The position numbers and the translations under genes were made by a program. 7,544 nucleotides of DNA, taken from assembly GCA_947377625.1 (NCBI GenBank), contig CANCGR010000110.1, positions 1 to 7,544 on the forward strand, read 5' to 3'. Source of the stretch: Gammaproteobacteria bacterium (GTDB lineage Bacteria; Pseudomonadota; Gammaproteobacteria; Pseudomonadales; Pseudohongiellaceae). Numbering within the stretch: position 1 is the stretch's first letter; every line of letters starts with the position of its first letter. The notes below the pieces were generated by a model that was not told the origin of the DNA, did not search any database, and worked only from the letters and a program-made list of their open reading frames with translations. Positions 1-6,960 of this stretch are shown piece after piece.

Positions 1-3000
1 CGGTAAACTCGGTAGGTATCGCTTCTATCTCGTTGCGCGGTTTTGGCCCTAACCGCAGCTTGGTACTGATTGATGGTCATCGCCCTGTGCCGATCAACCC
101 CTTGATGGTAACGGACATCAACGGCGTTCCTTCAGCACTGCTGCAGCGCGTTGAAACCATCACTGGTGGTGCGTCGGCTGTATACGGTGCGGATGCCATT
201 GGTGGTGTCACCAACTTTATCCTGCGCGACAATTTCCAGGGTTTTGAACTTGACGGTCAATACGGCAAAACCGAAGCAGGCGACGGTACTGAATACCGTG
301 TTTCTGCCGTAATGGGCGCCAACTTTGCTGATGGCAAAGGCAACGTCACCATGGGCCTTGAGCAATACAGTCGCGGTGCAGCAATGCAGCGTAATCGCGA
401 CTTCTACACAGATTACTGGCACAACCCGGCGACACCAGGATTTTTCGGTGCCACCCTTCAGGGCGTAAACGGCGCTAACCTGGCTCCTACCTTTGTACCC
501 GGTACGTTCACCAACAACTACTACACCAAAGCGGCGTTGAATGCTCTTTACGGCGGTGTCAGTCCTTTGTCAGCCACCACCCCTGCCGCCCAGCTCCCAA
601 CACCCGGCATCGTTTTCAATCCCGACGGAACCTTGTTTGTCCAAGGCAGCGCATTTTCCGAGTCCAAGGCCAAGATCCCTGTCGACGGCTATGAATACGC
701 CAAACAAACCGTCCTTAACAACCAGGTCGCTACCAACACAGCCACCAATGATGTTCTGAAATGGAACAACCTTGATGCCTTTGCCAGTGCTCCGCAAGAC
801 CGTTGGTCTTTCTTTGGTTCAGGCAAGTTCCATATCAATGACAAAGTGACAGCATTTGCCCGTACCACCTTTGCAGAAAGCACCACTCGCACCCTGTTGT
901 TTGGTACCAGTGCCGTAGGCGGATGGGAAACCTACATCCCTTACGATCCAAACCTCGACAGCCCGATCAACCCGACTTTGAACTACAAAGATCCGGCTGT
1001 GCTGTCTGCGATCCTTGCCAACCCTGCTGCCTATGCCAACCCGAACTTCAAAGCTACCGGCACAGTTGGCGCGCATTTCCCGGTACCAACCCAAATGGCT
1101 TTCTTGCTGAACTCGCGTCCAGTGCAGAATGCCGTATGGCAGCCCAACTGGAACCCTAAATCCAGCTTGCCACCACGCAATACCTACAACACCAACGAAG
1201 TCTGGCAAGTTGAAGGCGGCCTGAACATCGACCTGCCAATCAAGGACTGGACCGCTGAGTTGTACTATTCGCATGGCCAGTCCAGCACCTACAACGTTGC
1301 CGGTGGCAACTTGTCGTTGGCTCGCTATCGCACAGTTACCAACTATCCTGACTACGGTCGTGGCGCCGTCGGCACGGGCAACAGCTTCTATGCAGTAGGC
1401 ACTACCGCTGCCAATGCACAGATTGTTTCCACTGTCAGACCAGCCTTCGGTAGCGGTGACTTCACCTGTACCAGCGGTTTCTATGACACCTTCTTCGGTG
1501 GCGACAAACCGTTGTCACAAGATTGTTACAACGCTGTTAACGCACAGCTGCAAACCCGTACCCAGAACCAGCAAGACATCATCGAAATCAACTTGCAAGG
1601 TGGCTTGGTGAACTTGCCTGCCGGTGAAGTACGTATGGCAGGTGGTTTCCAGGGACGTCGCAACAAAGCCCAGTTCAACCCTGACATCCTTCAGTCGTCA
1701 GATTCTTTCACTGACCAGGTTGTAGGCGTTTATCCAACTGGTTACCTGGATGCCAGCACTGCAGTAAAAGACTACTACGTAGAAGCTTTGGTTCCGATTG
1801 TGTCCGGAATCAAAGGCATCAAACGTCTGGAACTGGAACTTGGCGCTCGCTATTCTGATTACCGCGAAACCGCTGCCCAAACTACCTGGAAAGCACTGGC
1901 GAGCTGGGAAATCACTGACTATGCACGTATCCGTGGCGGTTTCAACCGCGCTACCCGCGCACCAAACCTTGGCGAATTGTTCCTGAACGTTCAGGAAGTC
2001 TTCACCGTTGGTGGCAACAGCTTCGGCGATCCCTGCTCCGTACGTGCCAACGCGCCGTTTGGCGCTGGCGGCAATGACTTTGCTACTGACCCAATCCTGA
2101 CCGGCACTGAAACTGCTCCTACCCTCGCTTCCGGCCAAACCAAGGCTGGCGCCAACAGCGCCTACCTGATTTGTCAGGCTCTTATGGGCGGCGCAGGTAG
2201 TGCTGCAGTCAAACAGTATTACAACAACGGTACTGACGTGGTGGCACAGGGTGCCGGTGGCGCCTTCAACTGGGTGCTGCAGAAAGGTAACCCACTGCTG
2301 AAATCTGAAACTGCCGATACCTGGACCTTGGGTGCTGTTTTCAAATCACCTTGGGATAACCGTTGGTTGAAAGGCCTGACGGCAAACTTCGATTACTACA
2401 ATGTAGAAATCAAAGACGCCATCATGCTGTATTCACTCGACTACGCCGCTTACCGTTGCTACGGCTCCAAAATTGTTTCTACTCCGGCTGAAGCAGCAAT
2501 ACAGGCTGCAACTCTCGGCTGTCAGTTGACACAACGCGACCAGCGTACCGGTGGCGCCCTCAACACCCAAGTATCTTTTGACAACCAGGCTACCATCAAG
2601 ACCTCTGGTCTGGACGTTGGCGTCAACTGGTTCTCCAGCATGGGTGACTTGGGCTTTAAAGCACCAGGCAGTCTTGCCCTCGGCTTAACAGCGACGATAC
2701 TGGACTCCTACAAAACCAAGCAATCTCCTCTCTCCATTGACGTAGAAACTGAATGGAAAGGCTCGCTTGGTCCTAACTTGTCCGGCACCAACGGTGGCGC
2801 ATACGATTATCGCCTTGGCGGTAACATCACCTACATTCTGGACAACTGGAGTGTGTCATTGCGTTGGCGTCACCTGCCGGGCGTTTTCTCGGCTGGCTAT
2901 GCTTCGCAGCAGGCAATCAAGCAGAACAATGCCGCAGTAGCCGCTGGAGCAGCTGGTACGATTCTGTCCTATGCACCAACTACAGAAATCGAGACCGACA

Positions 3001-3269
3001 GTTACGACCAATTCGATTTGTCGGCTAACTGGACTATCGACAAAACCTGGACTGTGCGTGGTGGTGTCACCAACTTGTTTGCCGTAGAACCGCCAAACGT
3101 TGCCAGCACTGCTGGTCGTCCATCACCGTCTCCTCTGAGCGTTTGTAACGGCGCTCCGGGTTGCGTTAACCCAACCAACTACAGCTTGGGTACAGTTGGC
3201 GGCTTCAACGGTGGTTACTATGACACCTTGGGGCGTCGCTGGTTCGTGGGTGTAAAAGCCACGTTCTAA
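1..3269 (+). CDS. TonB-dependent outer-membrane receptor, 5' end outside the window
   Basis: This is a TonB-dependent receptor, a 22-strand outer-membrane barrel with an N-terminal plug that imports a ligand using TonB/ExbBD energy. The frame is open from base 3 (first residues VNSVGIASISLRGFG), so the leucine codon at 33 is not the start; signal peptide, TonB box and early plug lie upstream. Plug motifs are clear: LRGFGPNRSLVLIDG (33-77) and VETITGGASAVYGADAIGG (150-206), followed by GVTNFILR and a long barrel of alternating aromatic/polar strands. The late-barrel motif FNRATRAPNLGELF (1941-1982) and the C-terminal strand ending VGVKATF, with the terminal Phe recognised by the BAM machinery, are typical. 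About 1,088 residues are visible, which is large for the family and fits the long-loop receptors common in Gammaproteobacteria and Alphaproteobacteria that scavenge glycans, peptides or metal complexes. The substrate cannot be read from the sequence. Eight cysteines fall in four close pairs, probably loop disulfides. A strong terminator follows the TAA stop. Confidence 0.97.
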   Translation, partial: VNSVGIASISLRGFGPNRSLVLIDGHRPVPINPLMVTDINGVPSALLQRVETITGGASAVYGADAIGGVTNFILRDNFQGFELDGQYGKTEAGDGTEYRVSAVMGANFADGKGNVTMGLEQYSRGAAMQRNRDFYTDYWHNPATPGFFGATLQGVNGANLAPTFVPGTFTNNYYTKAALNALYGGVSPLSATTPAAQLPTPGIVFNPDGTLFVQGSAFSESKAKIPVDGYEYAKQTVLNNQVATNTATNDVLKWNNLDAFASAPQDRWSFFGSGKFHINDKVTAFARTTFAESTTRTLLFGTSAVGGWETYIPYDPNLDSPINPTLNYKDPAVLSAILANPAAYANPNFKATGTVGAHFPVPTQMAFLLNSRPVQNAVWQPNWNPKSSLPPRNTYNTNEVWQVEGGLNIDLPIKDWTAELYYSHGQSSTYNVAGGNLSLARYRTVTNYPDYGRGAVGTGNSFYAVGTTAANAQIVSTVRPAFGSGDFTCTSGFYDTFFGGDKPLSQDCYNAVNAQLQTRTQNQQDIIEINLQGGLVNLPAGEVRMAGGFQGRRNKAQFNPDILQSSDSFTDQVVGVYPTGYLDASTAVKDYYVEALVPIVSGIKGIKRLELELGARYSDYRETAAQTTWKALASWEITDYARIRGGFNRATRAPNLGELFLNVQEVFTVGGNSFGDPCSVRANAPFGAGGNDFATDPILTGTETAPTLASGQTKAGANSAYLICQALMGGAGSAAVKQYYNNGTDVVAQGAGGAFNWVLQKGNPLLKSETADTWTLGAVFKSPWDNRWLKGLTANFDYYNVEIKDAIMLYSLDYAAYRCYGSKIVSTPAEAAIQAATLGCQLTQRDQRTGGALNTQVSFDNQATIKTSGLDVGVNWFSSMGDLGFKAPGSLALGLTATILDSYKTKQSPLSIDVETEWKGSLGPNLSGTNGGAYDYRLGGNITYILDNWSVSLRWRHLPGVFSAGYASQQAIKQNNAAVAAGAAGTILSYAPTTEIETDSYDQFDLSANWTIDKTWTVRGGVTNLFAVEPPNVASTAGRPSPSPLSVCNGAPGCVNPTNYSLGTVGGFNGGYYDTLGRRWFVGVKATF

Positions 3270-3297
3270 GCAGCACTGTAAGGTTGTAACAAAATAG

Positions 3298-3329
3298 CGG
3301 CGGGCTCTTCGGAGCCCGCCGTTTTTTTT
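3298..3329 (+). terminator. Rho-independent terminator of the TonB-dependent receptor gene
   Basis: A perfect 10-bp GC-rich stem (CGGCGGGCTC at 3298-3307 paired with GAGCCCGCCG at 3312-3321) closes a TTCG tetraloop and is followed directly by eight T (3322-3329). It begins 29 bases after the receptor stop codon. This is a canonical intrinsic terminator on the plus strand, and it implies that the small gene downstream needs its own promoter. Confidence 0.96.
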
Positions 3330-3554
3330 GTGCCGGCAAATCTTCTCAAACTGTCGAGATCGCCTCGCTGAAGGCAGCTGCATGCACGAGAGCGATGTGG
3401 GCGAATGTGCTTCGAATATGGATTCTTCGCATTCAAAAGTTTTTGCGTCAACCAGGCTCCTTCTGCCCCGTTATTAGCTGCAAGCGAATGCAACGGCCGG
3501 CACTCTCGCTTGAATCATTCAATTCAACCGAAACGCATCACGGAGTCAGCAATC
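3330..3554. other. Intergenic spacer before the small exported-protein gene
   Basis: This stretch of about 225 bases has no convincing gene. It must contain the promoter of the downstream small gene, because a strong terminator sits just before it, but I found no -35/-10 pair good enough to call. The only structure is near its 3' end: an inverted repeat CAAGCGA (3481-3487) / TCGCTTG (3506-3512), overlapping a short palindrome TTGAA-TCA-TTCAA (3510-3522). A reading frame open through here continues into the small gene, but the residues upstream of the ATG at 3555 do not resemble a protein N-terminus. Confidence 0.5.
3542..3545 (+). promoter_or_regulatory. Ribosome binding site deciding the start of the small exported protein
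   Basis: GGAG lies nine bases before the ATG at 3555. Together with the signal peptide that begins exactly at this ATG, it selects 3555 over the in-frame start about 150 bases upstream. Confidence 0.6.
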
Positions 3555-3881
3555 ATGAAGATCACAACAATCGCGAGTGTCATTGCAACAGCGGCATTAA
3601 TGGCGGCATTTGTGCCTGCAAGTTCAGCGCAATCCAGCAATGCCAATGCTCAGAAAAGTATTGAAGTCATTACCATCGTCGGCAAACGTCAGGCACCCAC
3701 CGTGGCAACGGCATGCGTACACGAAGTGATGGCGCAGACCTCTGCTACCCGCAGTCGAGCTGGCGCTGCCGATTTCAGCGAAGCAGCCCAAGCTACTCAC
3801 AAAACCAGCATGCTTGGCTTGCGCCAAGCCATCAAGCACTGCATCGAGCAAGCTGCTGCTCCGGCCGAAACGCAAAGTTGA
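3555..3881 (+). CDS. Small exported hypothetical protein with a TonB-box-like segment
   Basis: This 108-residue protein is of unknown function; I do not recognise its family. Residues 1-25 form a clear Sec signal peptide: MKITT, a hydrophobic core rich in Ala/Val, then PASSA before a likely cleavage ahead of QSS. The mature protein is therefore periplasmic or secreted. Soon after cleavage comes SIEVITIVGKRQAP (35-48), which resembles the TonB box and adjoining residues of TonB-dependent receptors (typically EEVVVTGxR), but no plug or barrel follows. The rest (about 50-108) is Ala/Gln-rich, probably helical, with two cysteines (54 and 96) that could form a disulfide in the oxidising periplasm. 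The start is supported by GGAG nine bases upstream and by the signal peptide. The gene lies downstream of a TonB-dependent receptor in the same direction but behind a strong terminator, and converges with the DUF1684 gene. Coding status is likely but rests on the signal peptide and ribosome site rather than homology. Confidence 0.72.
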   Translation: MKITTIASVIATAALMAAFVPASSAQSSNANAQKSIEVITIVGKRQAPTVATACVHEVMAQTSATRSRAGAADFSEAAQATHKTSMLGLRQAIKHCIEQAAAPAETQS

Positions 3882-3934
3882 ATCACTACACTGCCGCAAG
3901 GATTAACGCCACACAGGGACGTGCTGCAACATTG

Positions 3935-4882
3935 TCAGGGATGATGTCCGTCCGCGTAATTCTTTTCGCCCACGTTCACGCGCAGTGACATCAGGCGATT
4001 CTGCAGCGGCGGCAACGGACAAGTGGCGAAGTCATTGAACGCACACGGCGGGTTGTAGGCCTTGTTGAAGTTCAACCGCACAACACCGTTCACAGGCATC
4101 GGCACATACATGAAGCGGCCAGCACCGTAGGTTTCCTTGCCACTTGTTGCATCCGCAAACATGACAAACAGCTCAGTATCGCCCGGTTCTTCAAGCACTG
4201 CGTCGAGGCGATATTCCTTGCCGTCTTTCCAGAACACCAGCGCACCCGGCGCCTGCATCTCTTCGACCATACCAAGGATGTTGACGATGCGCACCGACTT
4301 GCCGGGCTGATAAGGTTCGAAACGTGCGTTGAACACCCAACTGTCGTCTGCGGAAAAATATTGCAGGCCTTTGAACTGCCGACGAGCCGGATTCTCTGTG
4401 TCACGCACGCGCACGCCCAGCTTGCCGGCACGTTCAATAAGAAAAAATGTAACACTACCACTGGTCAATAGCGTGGGTTCACCCTGCGTGTCGGCGACCA
4501 GTTCGATCTCGCTGACAGGCGCGAGCGCATGCATGACACCAGCGCCCTTGTGCGCAATGAAACGAACTCTGTCACCACTGACAACGAAGCTGCCCGCCTC
4601 GCTCGCTAGCGCTGGATTATCCAGACGCAATGCATTCGACTTCGCGCTGCCGAAAGTATTGGCGCCAGGCTTCAACCAATACAGCCCTGTGAGCGTGAGC
4701 CAGCCTGATTCGCTCGTCAGCGAGGCAAGGCGCTGCGCCTGCCATTGCATGAGCTGTGCGCGCTCCTGCGCGAGCTCGGCAGCGCTTGGCGCGGGTGGCT
4801 GTGCAGCTGTGATGGTAGTCGACAGTACGCACAGCGCCGTGAGTGCACCGGCGGTGACAAATGCTTTGAAGTGTCTGCTCAT
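3935..4882 (-). CDS. DUF1684 family exported protein
   Basis: This 315-residue protein belongs to DUF1684, a family of unknown biochemical function common in Proteobacteria, Bacteroidetes and Actinobacteria. Residues 1-27 are a signal peptide (MSRHFK, hydrophobic core, TTITAA before QPP), so the protein is probably periplasmic; there is no lipobox at the Cys in the core. Family hallmarks appear in order: a charged helix ELAQERAQLMQWQAQRLASL (36-55), GWLTLTGLYWLKPGANTFGS (60-79), RDTENPARRQFKGLQYF (160-176), FADATSGKETYGAGRF (242-257), and the signature NFNKAYNPPCAFNDFATC (271-288) followed by PLPPLQNRL, with the two conserved cysteines at 280 and 288. GEKNY near the end is also conserved. The ATG at 4882 is chosen over an in-frame start at 5005 because GGAG (4891-4894, minus strand) sits eight bases upstream and the signal peptide begins there. 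It is transcribed divergently from the DUF72 gene and converges on the small exported-protein gene. Confidence 0.94.
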   Translation of the reverse strand: MSRHFKAFVTAGALTALCVLSTTITAAQPPAPSAAELAQERAQLMQWQAQRLASLTSESGWLTLTGLYWLKPGANTFGSAKSNALRLDNPALASEAGSFVVSGDRVRFIAHKGAGVMHALAPVSEIELVADTQGEPTLLTSGSVTFFLIERAGKLGVRVRDTENPARRQFKGLQYFSADDSWVFNARFEPYQPGKSVRIVNILGMVEEMQAPGALVFWKDGKEYRLDAVLEEPGDTELFVMFADATSGKETYGAGRFMYVPMPVNGVVRLNFNKAYNPPCAFNDFATCPLPPLQNRLMSLRVNVGEKNYADGHHP

Positions 4883-4890
4883 GTCGTTTG

Positions 4891-4894
4891 CTCC
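4891..4894 (-). promoter_or_regulatory. Ribosome binding site deciding the DUF1684 start
   Basis: GGAG on the minus strand, eight bases before the ATG at 4882. It favours this start over the in-frame ATG 41 codons upstream, which would put a non-signal-like segment in front of the signal peptide. Confidence 0.65.
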
Positions 4895-5052
4895 ACAGAG
4901 TGCACATATTGCCACATCAACTACTGCTCGATATTTATTGTGCAAGGTACAGAAAGCATAAAGCCTGTTTTCATATAAGTCAGTGTAGGGGGTTAATCGC
5001 TGCATACAGTTTTTAAAAAAAATTGATAAATTGACTCCCTGCCCTTCAAAAA
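4895..5052. promoter_or_regulatory. Divergent promoter region between DUF1684 and DUF72 genes
   Basis: The two genes point away from each other across this gap, so promoters for both should lie here. The DNA is markedly more AT-rich than its surroundings, especially 4922-4980 and 5010-5034, with TATAAG at 4974-4979, a run of T then A at 5010-5020 and a direct repeat ATTGA (spaced by TAA) at about 5022-5034. I could not match a -35/-10 pair with proper spacing on either strand, so no individual promoter is called. Confidence 0.4.
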
Positions 5053-6102
5053 ATGAACAATCACGCCCCGGTATATGTCATGCAAGACTCACTATTCACT
5101 GAGGTTGTCGCTGTAACCGCGAAGCCAGCCAAAAAAGCTGCCAGCAGAGTCGTGGCTGTCACACCTGATCCGGAGCTGATCACGCTGGCTGCCGCATTGC
5201 CCGCCACACTGCGGCTTGGCACTTCGTCATGGAGTTATCCCGGCTGGGCTCATCTGGTGTGGGATCGTGAGTATCCAGAAGCAACGCTGTCGCGTCATGG
5301 GCTGGCGGCGTATGCGAAACACCCGCTACTTCGCACTGTCAGTATTGATCGCAGTTTTTACCGGCCGCTCGATGTTGCGCAGTTCGCGGGTTATGCGGCG
5401 CAAGTGAGTGATGATTTCCGTTTCGTTGTGAAGGCACCAAGCCTGATAACGGATGCGATGCTACGCGATGAATCCGGTCACGGCCTGCGGCGTAACACCT
5501 GCTTTCTTGACGCCGAACTGGCAGCGCAAGTCTTCATCAAGCCAGTCATGCAAGGGTTGGGGCACAAATTGGGCGCCATGGTGTTCCAGATTAGCCCACT
5601 GCCACTCACATGGCTGGAACGCATGCCGGAATTGATCGATCGTCTGCATGCTCTGCTCACGACCATACCCGATCTGCGCACCAATGCGCCCGATGGCGTA
5701 GTGGCGGTGGAAGTGCGCGACCCAGCATGGCTGACGCCACGCTTCGTGCAGGCACTGCGAGACACCGGCGCCACTTACTGCATGGGCTTGCACGCCAAGA
5801 TGCCGCGCATCGCTGACCAACTGCCGATTCTGCGCGCGCTCTGGCCCGGGCCGCTGGTGTGTCGCTGGAATCTAAATCCACTGCACGGTGCTTACGGCTA
5901 TGAAGATGCACAACGCCAATATGAACCTTACGACAAACTGCAGGACCCTGACCTGGAAACTCGCTCGGCACTGGCCCGTGTGATCGCGGGTACTACAAGT
6001 GCGGGCCAAAACGCGTATGTGACGCTAAGCAACAAAGCTGAGGGATGCGCACCGCTGTCGGTAATCGAACTGGCGCAGGCGGTGCGTGGGGCGGGGGCCT
6101 GA
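5053..6102 (+). CDS. DUF72 (YecE-like) TIM-barrel family protein
   Basis: This 349-residue protein belongs to DUF72 (YecE family), TIM-barrel-fold proteins of unproven activity, sometimes linked to nucleic-acid or sugar-phosphate chemistry. No signal peptide, so cytoplasmic. Family motifs in order: LRLGTSSWSYPGW (53-65), TVSIDRSFYRP (95-105), FRFVVKAPSLIT (122-133), NTCFLDA (148-154), GLGHKLGAMVFQISP (168-182), VVAVEVRDPAWL (216-227), GPLVCRWNLNP (266-276) and a C-terminal LSNKAEGCAPLSVIELA (325-341). Length fits the longer DUF72 subgroup, which carries an N-terminal extension; here it is Lys/Ala-rich (22-32). The start is uncertain: an in-frame TGA at 5032-5034 sets the upstream limit, and neither ATG 5053 nor ATG 5080 (beginning MQDSLF, which from memory resembles the starts of related proteins) has a clear Shine-Dalgarno. 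The gene is divergent from DUF1684 and convergent with cytochrome b561. Confidence 0.95.
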   Translation: MNNHAPVYVMQDSLFTEVVAVTAKPAKKAASRVVAVTPDPELITLAAALPATLRLGTSSWSYPGWAHLVWDREYPEATLSRHGLAAYAKHPLLRTVSIDRSFYRPLDVAQFAGYAAQVSDDFRFVVKAPSLITDAMLRDESGHGLRRNTCFLDAELAAQVFIKPVMQGLGHKLGAMVFQISPLPLTWLERMPELIDRLHALLTTIPDLRTNAPDGVVAVEVRDPAWLTPRFVQALRDTGATYCMGLHAKMPRIADQLPILRALWPGPLVCRWNLNPLHGAYGYEDAQRQYEPYDKLQDPDLETRSALARVIAGTTSAGQNAYVTLSNKAEGCAPLSVIELAQAVRGAGA

Positions 6103-6122
6103 AAAAAACAGGAGCCTTTTTT
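6096..6122 (+). terminator. Probable terminator of the DUF72 gene, overlapping its stop codon
   Basis: CCTG (6098-6101) pairs with CAGG (6109-6112) around a loop of seven A; the stem can extend by GG (6096-6097) with CC (6115-6116) if A6113 and G6114 bulge out. Six T follow (6117-6122). The stem is short and imperfect and contains the TGA stop, so this is a plausible but weak intrinsic terminator in the convergent gap before cytochrome b561. Confidence 0.42.
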
Positions 6123-6153
6123 CAATGCTTCGAAGAGGACAGGTTCGACCGGC

Positions 6154-6732
6154 CTACTCTTTGGTCTTGGTTGCTGCCGGTGAGGCCGATGACTTTACGG
6201 GCAGCATGCGCACCAACGTATTGTCCTTCATGAAGGAGTGATGAAACAGCGCTGCCGCCGTATGCAGGGCGATCATGAAATAGCCCAGTGTTCCGACCCA
6301 TTCGTGCACTTCCCCCACCGTATTGGCAAAAGCGCGGTCTTTCGCGACTAGCACAGGCAGTTGCAGCCCGAAAAAAAACACATCATGACCCTCAGCACTG
6401 AGCAGCACCCAACCAATCACGGGCATGACCAGCATGAAGCCATAGAGGGCAACGTGCATAAAGACGGCCAGTTTGTGTTGCCAGTTGACCAGCGGGGGCT
6501 CAATGCCGGGTGTGGGCTGAACAAAGCGCAAGCCCAAGCGCAGCACGACCAGAAACAGAATGGAAAGACCCAGCATCGTATGCCAGCGTTCAAACATGGC
6601 ACCGGTGGGTGTGCGACCGTATGCCTCGTGCAACTCGATACAGGCATATGCCCCGCCCAGCAGCAGTGCCATTATCCAATGCAGGGCCATCGATACCGAA
6701 CCATAGCGTTGTGCAGAATTTTTCCAGCTCAT
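6154..6732 (-). CDS. Cytochrome b561 family di-heme membrane protein (CybB-like)
   Basis: This 192-residue integral inner-membrane protein belongs to the prokaryotic cytochrome b561 family. E. coli CybB is a di-heme b protein reported to oxidise superoxide and pass electrons to ubiquinone; others act as generic quinone-linked b cytochromes. Four membrane segments are visible at about 14-34, 51-71, 88-112 and 145-165. The expected four heme-ligand histidines are present: H18 (ALHW), H51 (RWHTMLG), H143 (VHEW) and H157 (ALHTAAAL), so both b hemes should bind. The loop GHDVFFFGLQLPVL (115-128) between segments 3 and 4 matches the family's FFG...LP region. The C-terminal tail is short and basic. 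The ATG at 6732 is chosen over one at 6780 because GAGGTGA lies just upstream (6735-6741) and MSWKNSAQRYGSVSMALHW is the usual N-terminus. It lies downstream of groL on the same strand but behind that gene's terminator, so it is probably transcribed alone. Confidence 0.95.
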   Translation of the reverse strand: MSWKNSAQRYGSVSMALHWIMALLLGGAYACIELHEAYGRTPTGAMFERWHTMLGLSILFLVVLRLGLRFVQPTPGIEPPLVNWQHKLAVFMHVALYGFMLVMPVIGWVLLSAEGHDVFFFGLQLPVLVAKDRAFANTVGEVHEWVGTLGYFMIALHTAAALFHHSFMKDNTLVRMLPVKSSASPAATKTKE

Positions 6733-6734
6733 AT

Positions 6735-6741
6735 TCACCTC
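6735..6741 (-). promoter_or_regulatory. Ribosome binding site deciding the cytochrome b561 start
   Basis: GAGGTGA on the minus strand, two bases before the ATG at 6732 (GAGG core five bases away). It fixes the start and rules out the 16-codon longer version, whose extra residues look unlike the family. Confidence 0.7.
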
Positions 6742-6808
6742 ATGAGGAAGACCAAACTGATCCCCGTCGCTGGCCTGCATTCTGGAACCTTTAGCTTAAG
6801 GGATTCTT

Positions 6809-6838
6809 AAAAAACAAAACCCCCGCATGGCGGGGGTT
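6809..6838 (-). terminator. Rho-independent terminator of groL
   Basis: Read on the minus strand, AACCCCCGC and GCGGGGGTT form a 9-bp stem (6818-6826 with 6830-6838) around a 3-base loop, followed by a T-rich tail TTTTGTTTTTT (6819 down to 6809, its first two T also able to pair in the stem). There is no comparable T-run on the plus strand. It lies about 150 bases beyond the groL stop and upstream of cytochrome b561, separating the two minus-strand genes. Confidence 0.92.
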
Positions 6839-6897
6839 CTGATTTTCGTATCCCTCCGGCTTGTGGCCAGAGACTTTGGAAAGTGATGAGGACAGGC

Positions 6898-6960
6898 TAT
6901 CCGACTTCGCCAAGGCTACGTCGGGACAAGTCCGATTCGCCACCAAGGCTACGTCGGATA
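6898..6960. repeat. Two tandem copies of an intergenic repeat in the groL 3' UTR
   Basis: Two near-identical units lie head to tail: 6901-6924 and 6932-6957. They share CAAGGCTACGTCGG exactly (6911-6924 and 6944-6957) and a CCGA-TTCGCC front half, differing by one extra base in the first copy and a three-base insertion in the second. Each unit is an imperfect palindrome (CCGAC...GTCGG in copy 1), and the pair is bounded by TATCCGAC (6898-6905) and GTCGGATA (6953-6960), an 8-bp inverted repeat. The arrangement resembles REP-type extragenic palindromes in the transcribed 3' region of a highly expressed gene. Whether it recurs elsewhere in the genome cannot be seen here. Confidence 0.62.

Noticed and set aside
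33..35. TTG as a start codon of the TonB-dependent receptor
   Set aside because: The same frame is open to the window edge and the residues before it (VNSVGIASIS) continue the plug domain, so this is an internal leucine of a gene that begins upstream.
1698..2138. Minus-strand open frame of 146 codons inside the receptor gene
   Set aside because: It is antisense to well-conserved barrel sequence, has no recognisable domain, and the receptor frame accounts for the DNA. The same holds for the antisense frame at 819-1274.
3882..3934. Bidirectional terminator between the small exported-protein gene and DUF1684
   Set aside because: No stem of useful length and no T-run on either strand in this 53-base convergent gap.
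4329..4961. Plus-strand open frame of 210 codons opposite the DUF1684 gene
   Set aside because: The Ser/Ala/Cys-rich composition is that of an antisense shadow; DUF1684 is clearly the coding strand.
4938..4979. Sigma-70 promoter candidates in the DUF1684/DUF72 gap
   Set aside because: TTGTGC and TATAAG are present but not at a suitable spacing from matching partners; on either strand the best pairings match too few consensus bases to call.
6361..6810. Plus-strand open frame of 149 codons opposite cytochrome b561
   Set aside because: The heme-ligand histidines and membrane segments are on the minus strand; this frame has no domain and runs into the groL terminator.
6901..6957. CRISPR array
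   Set aside because: Only two degenerate palindromic units separated by seven bases; no spacer-length intervals and no cas gene.
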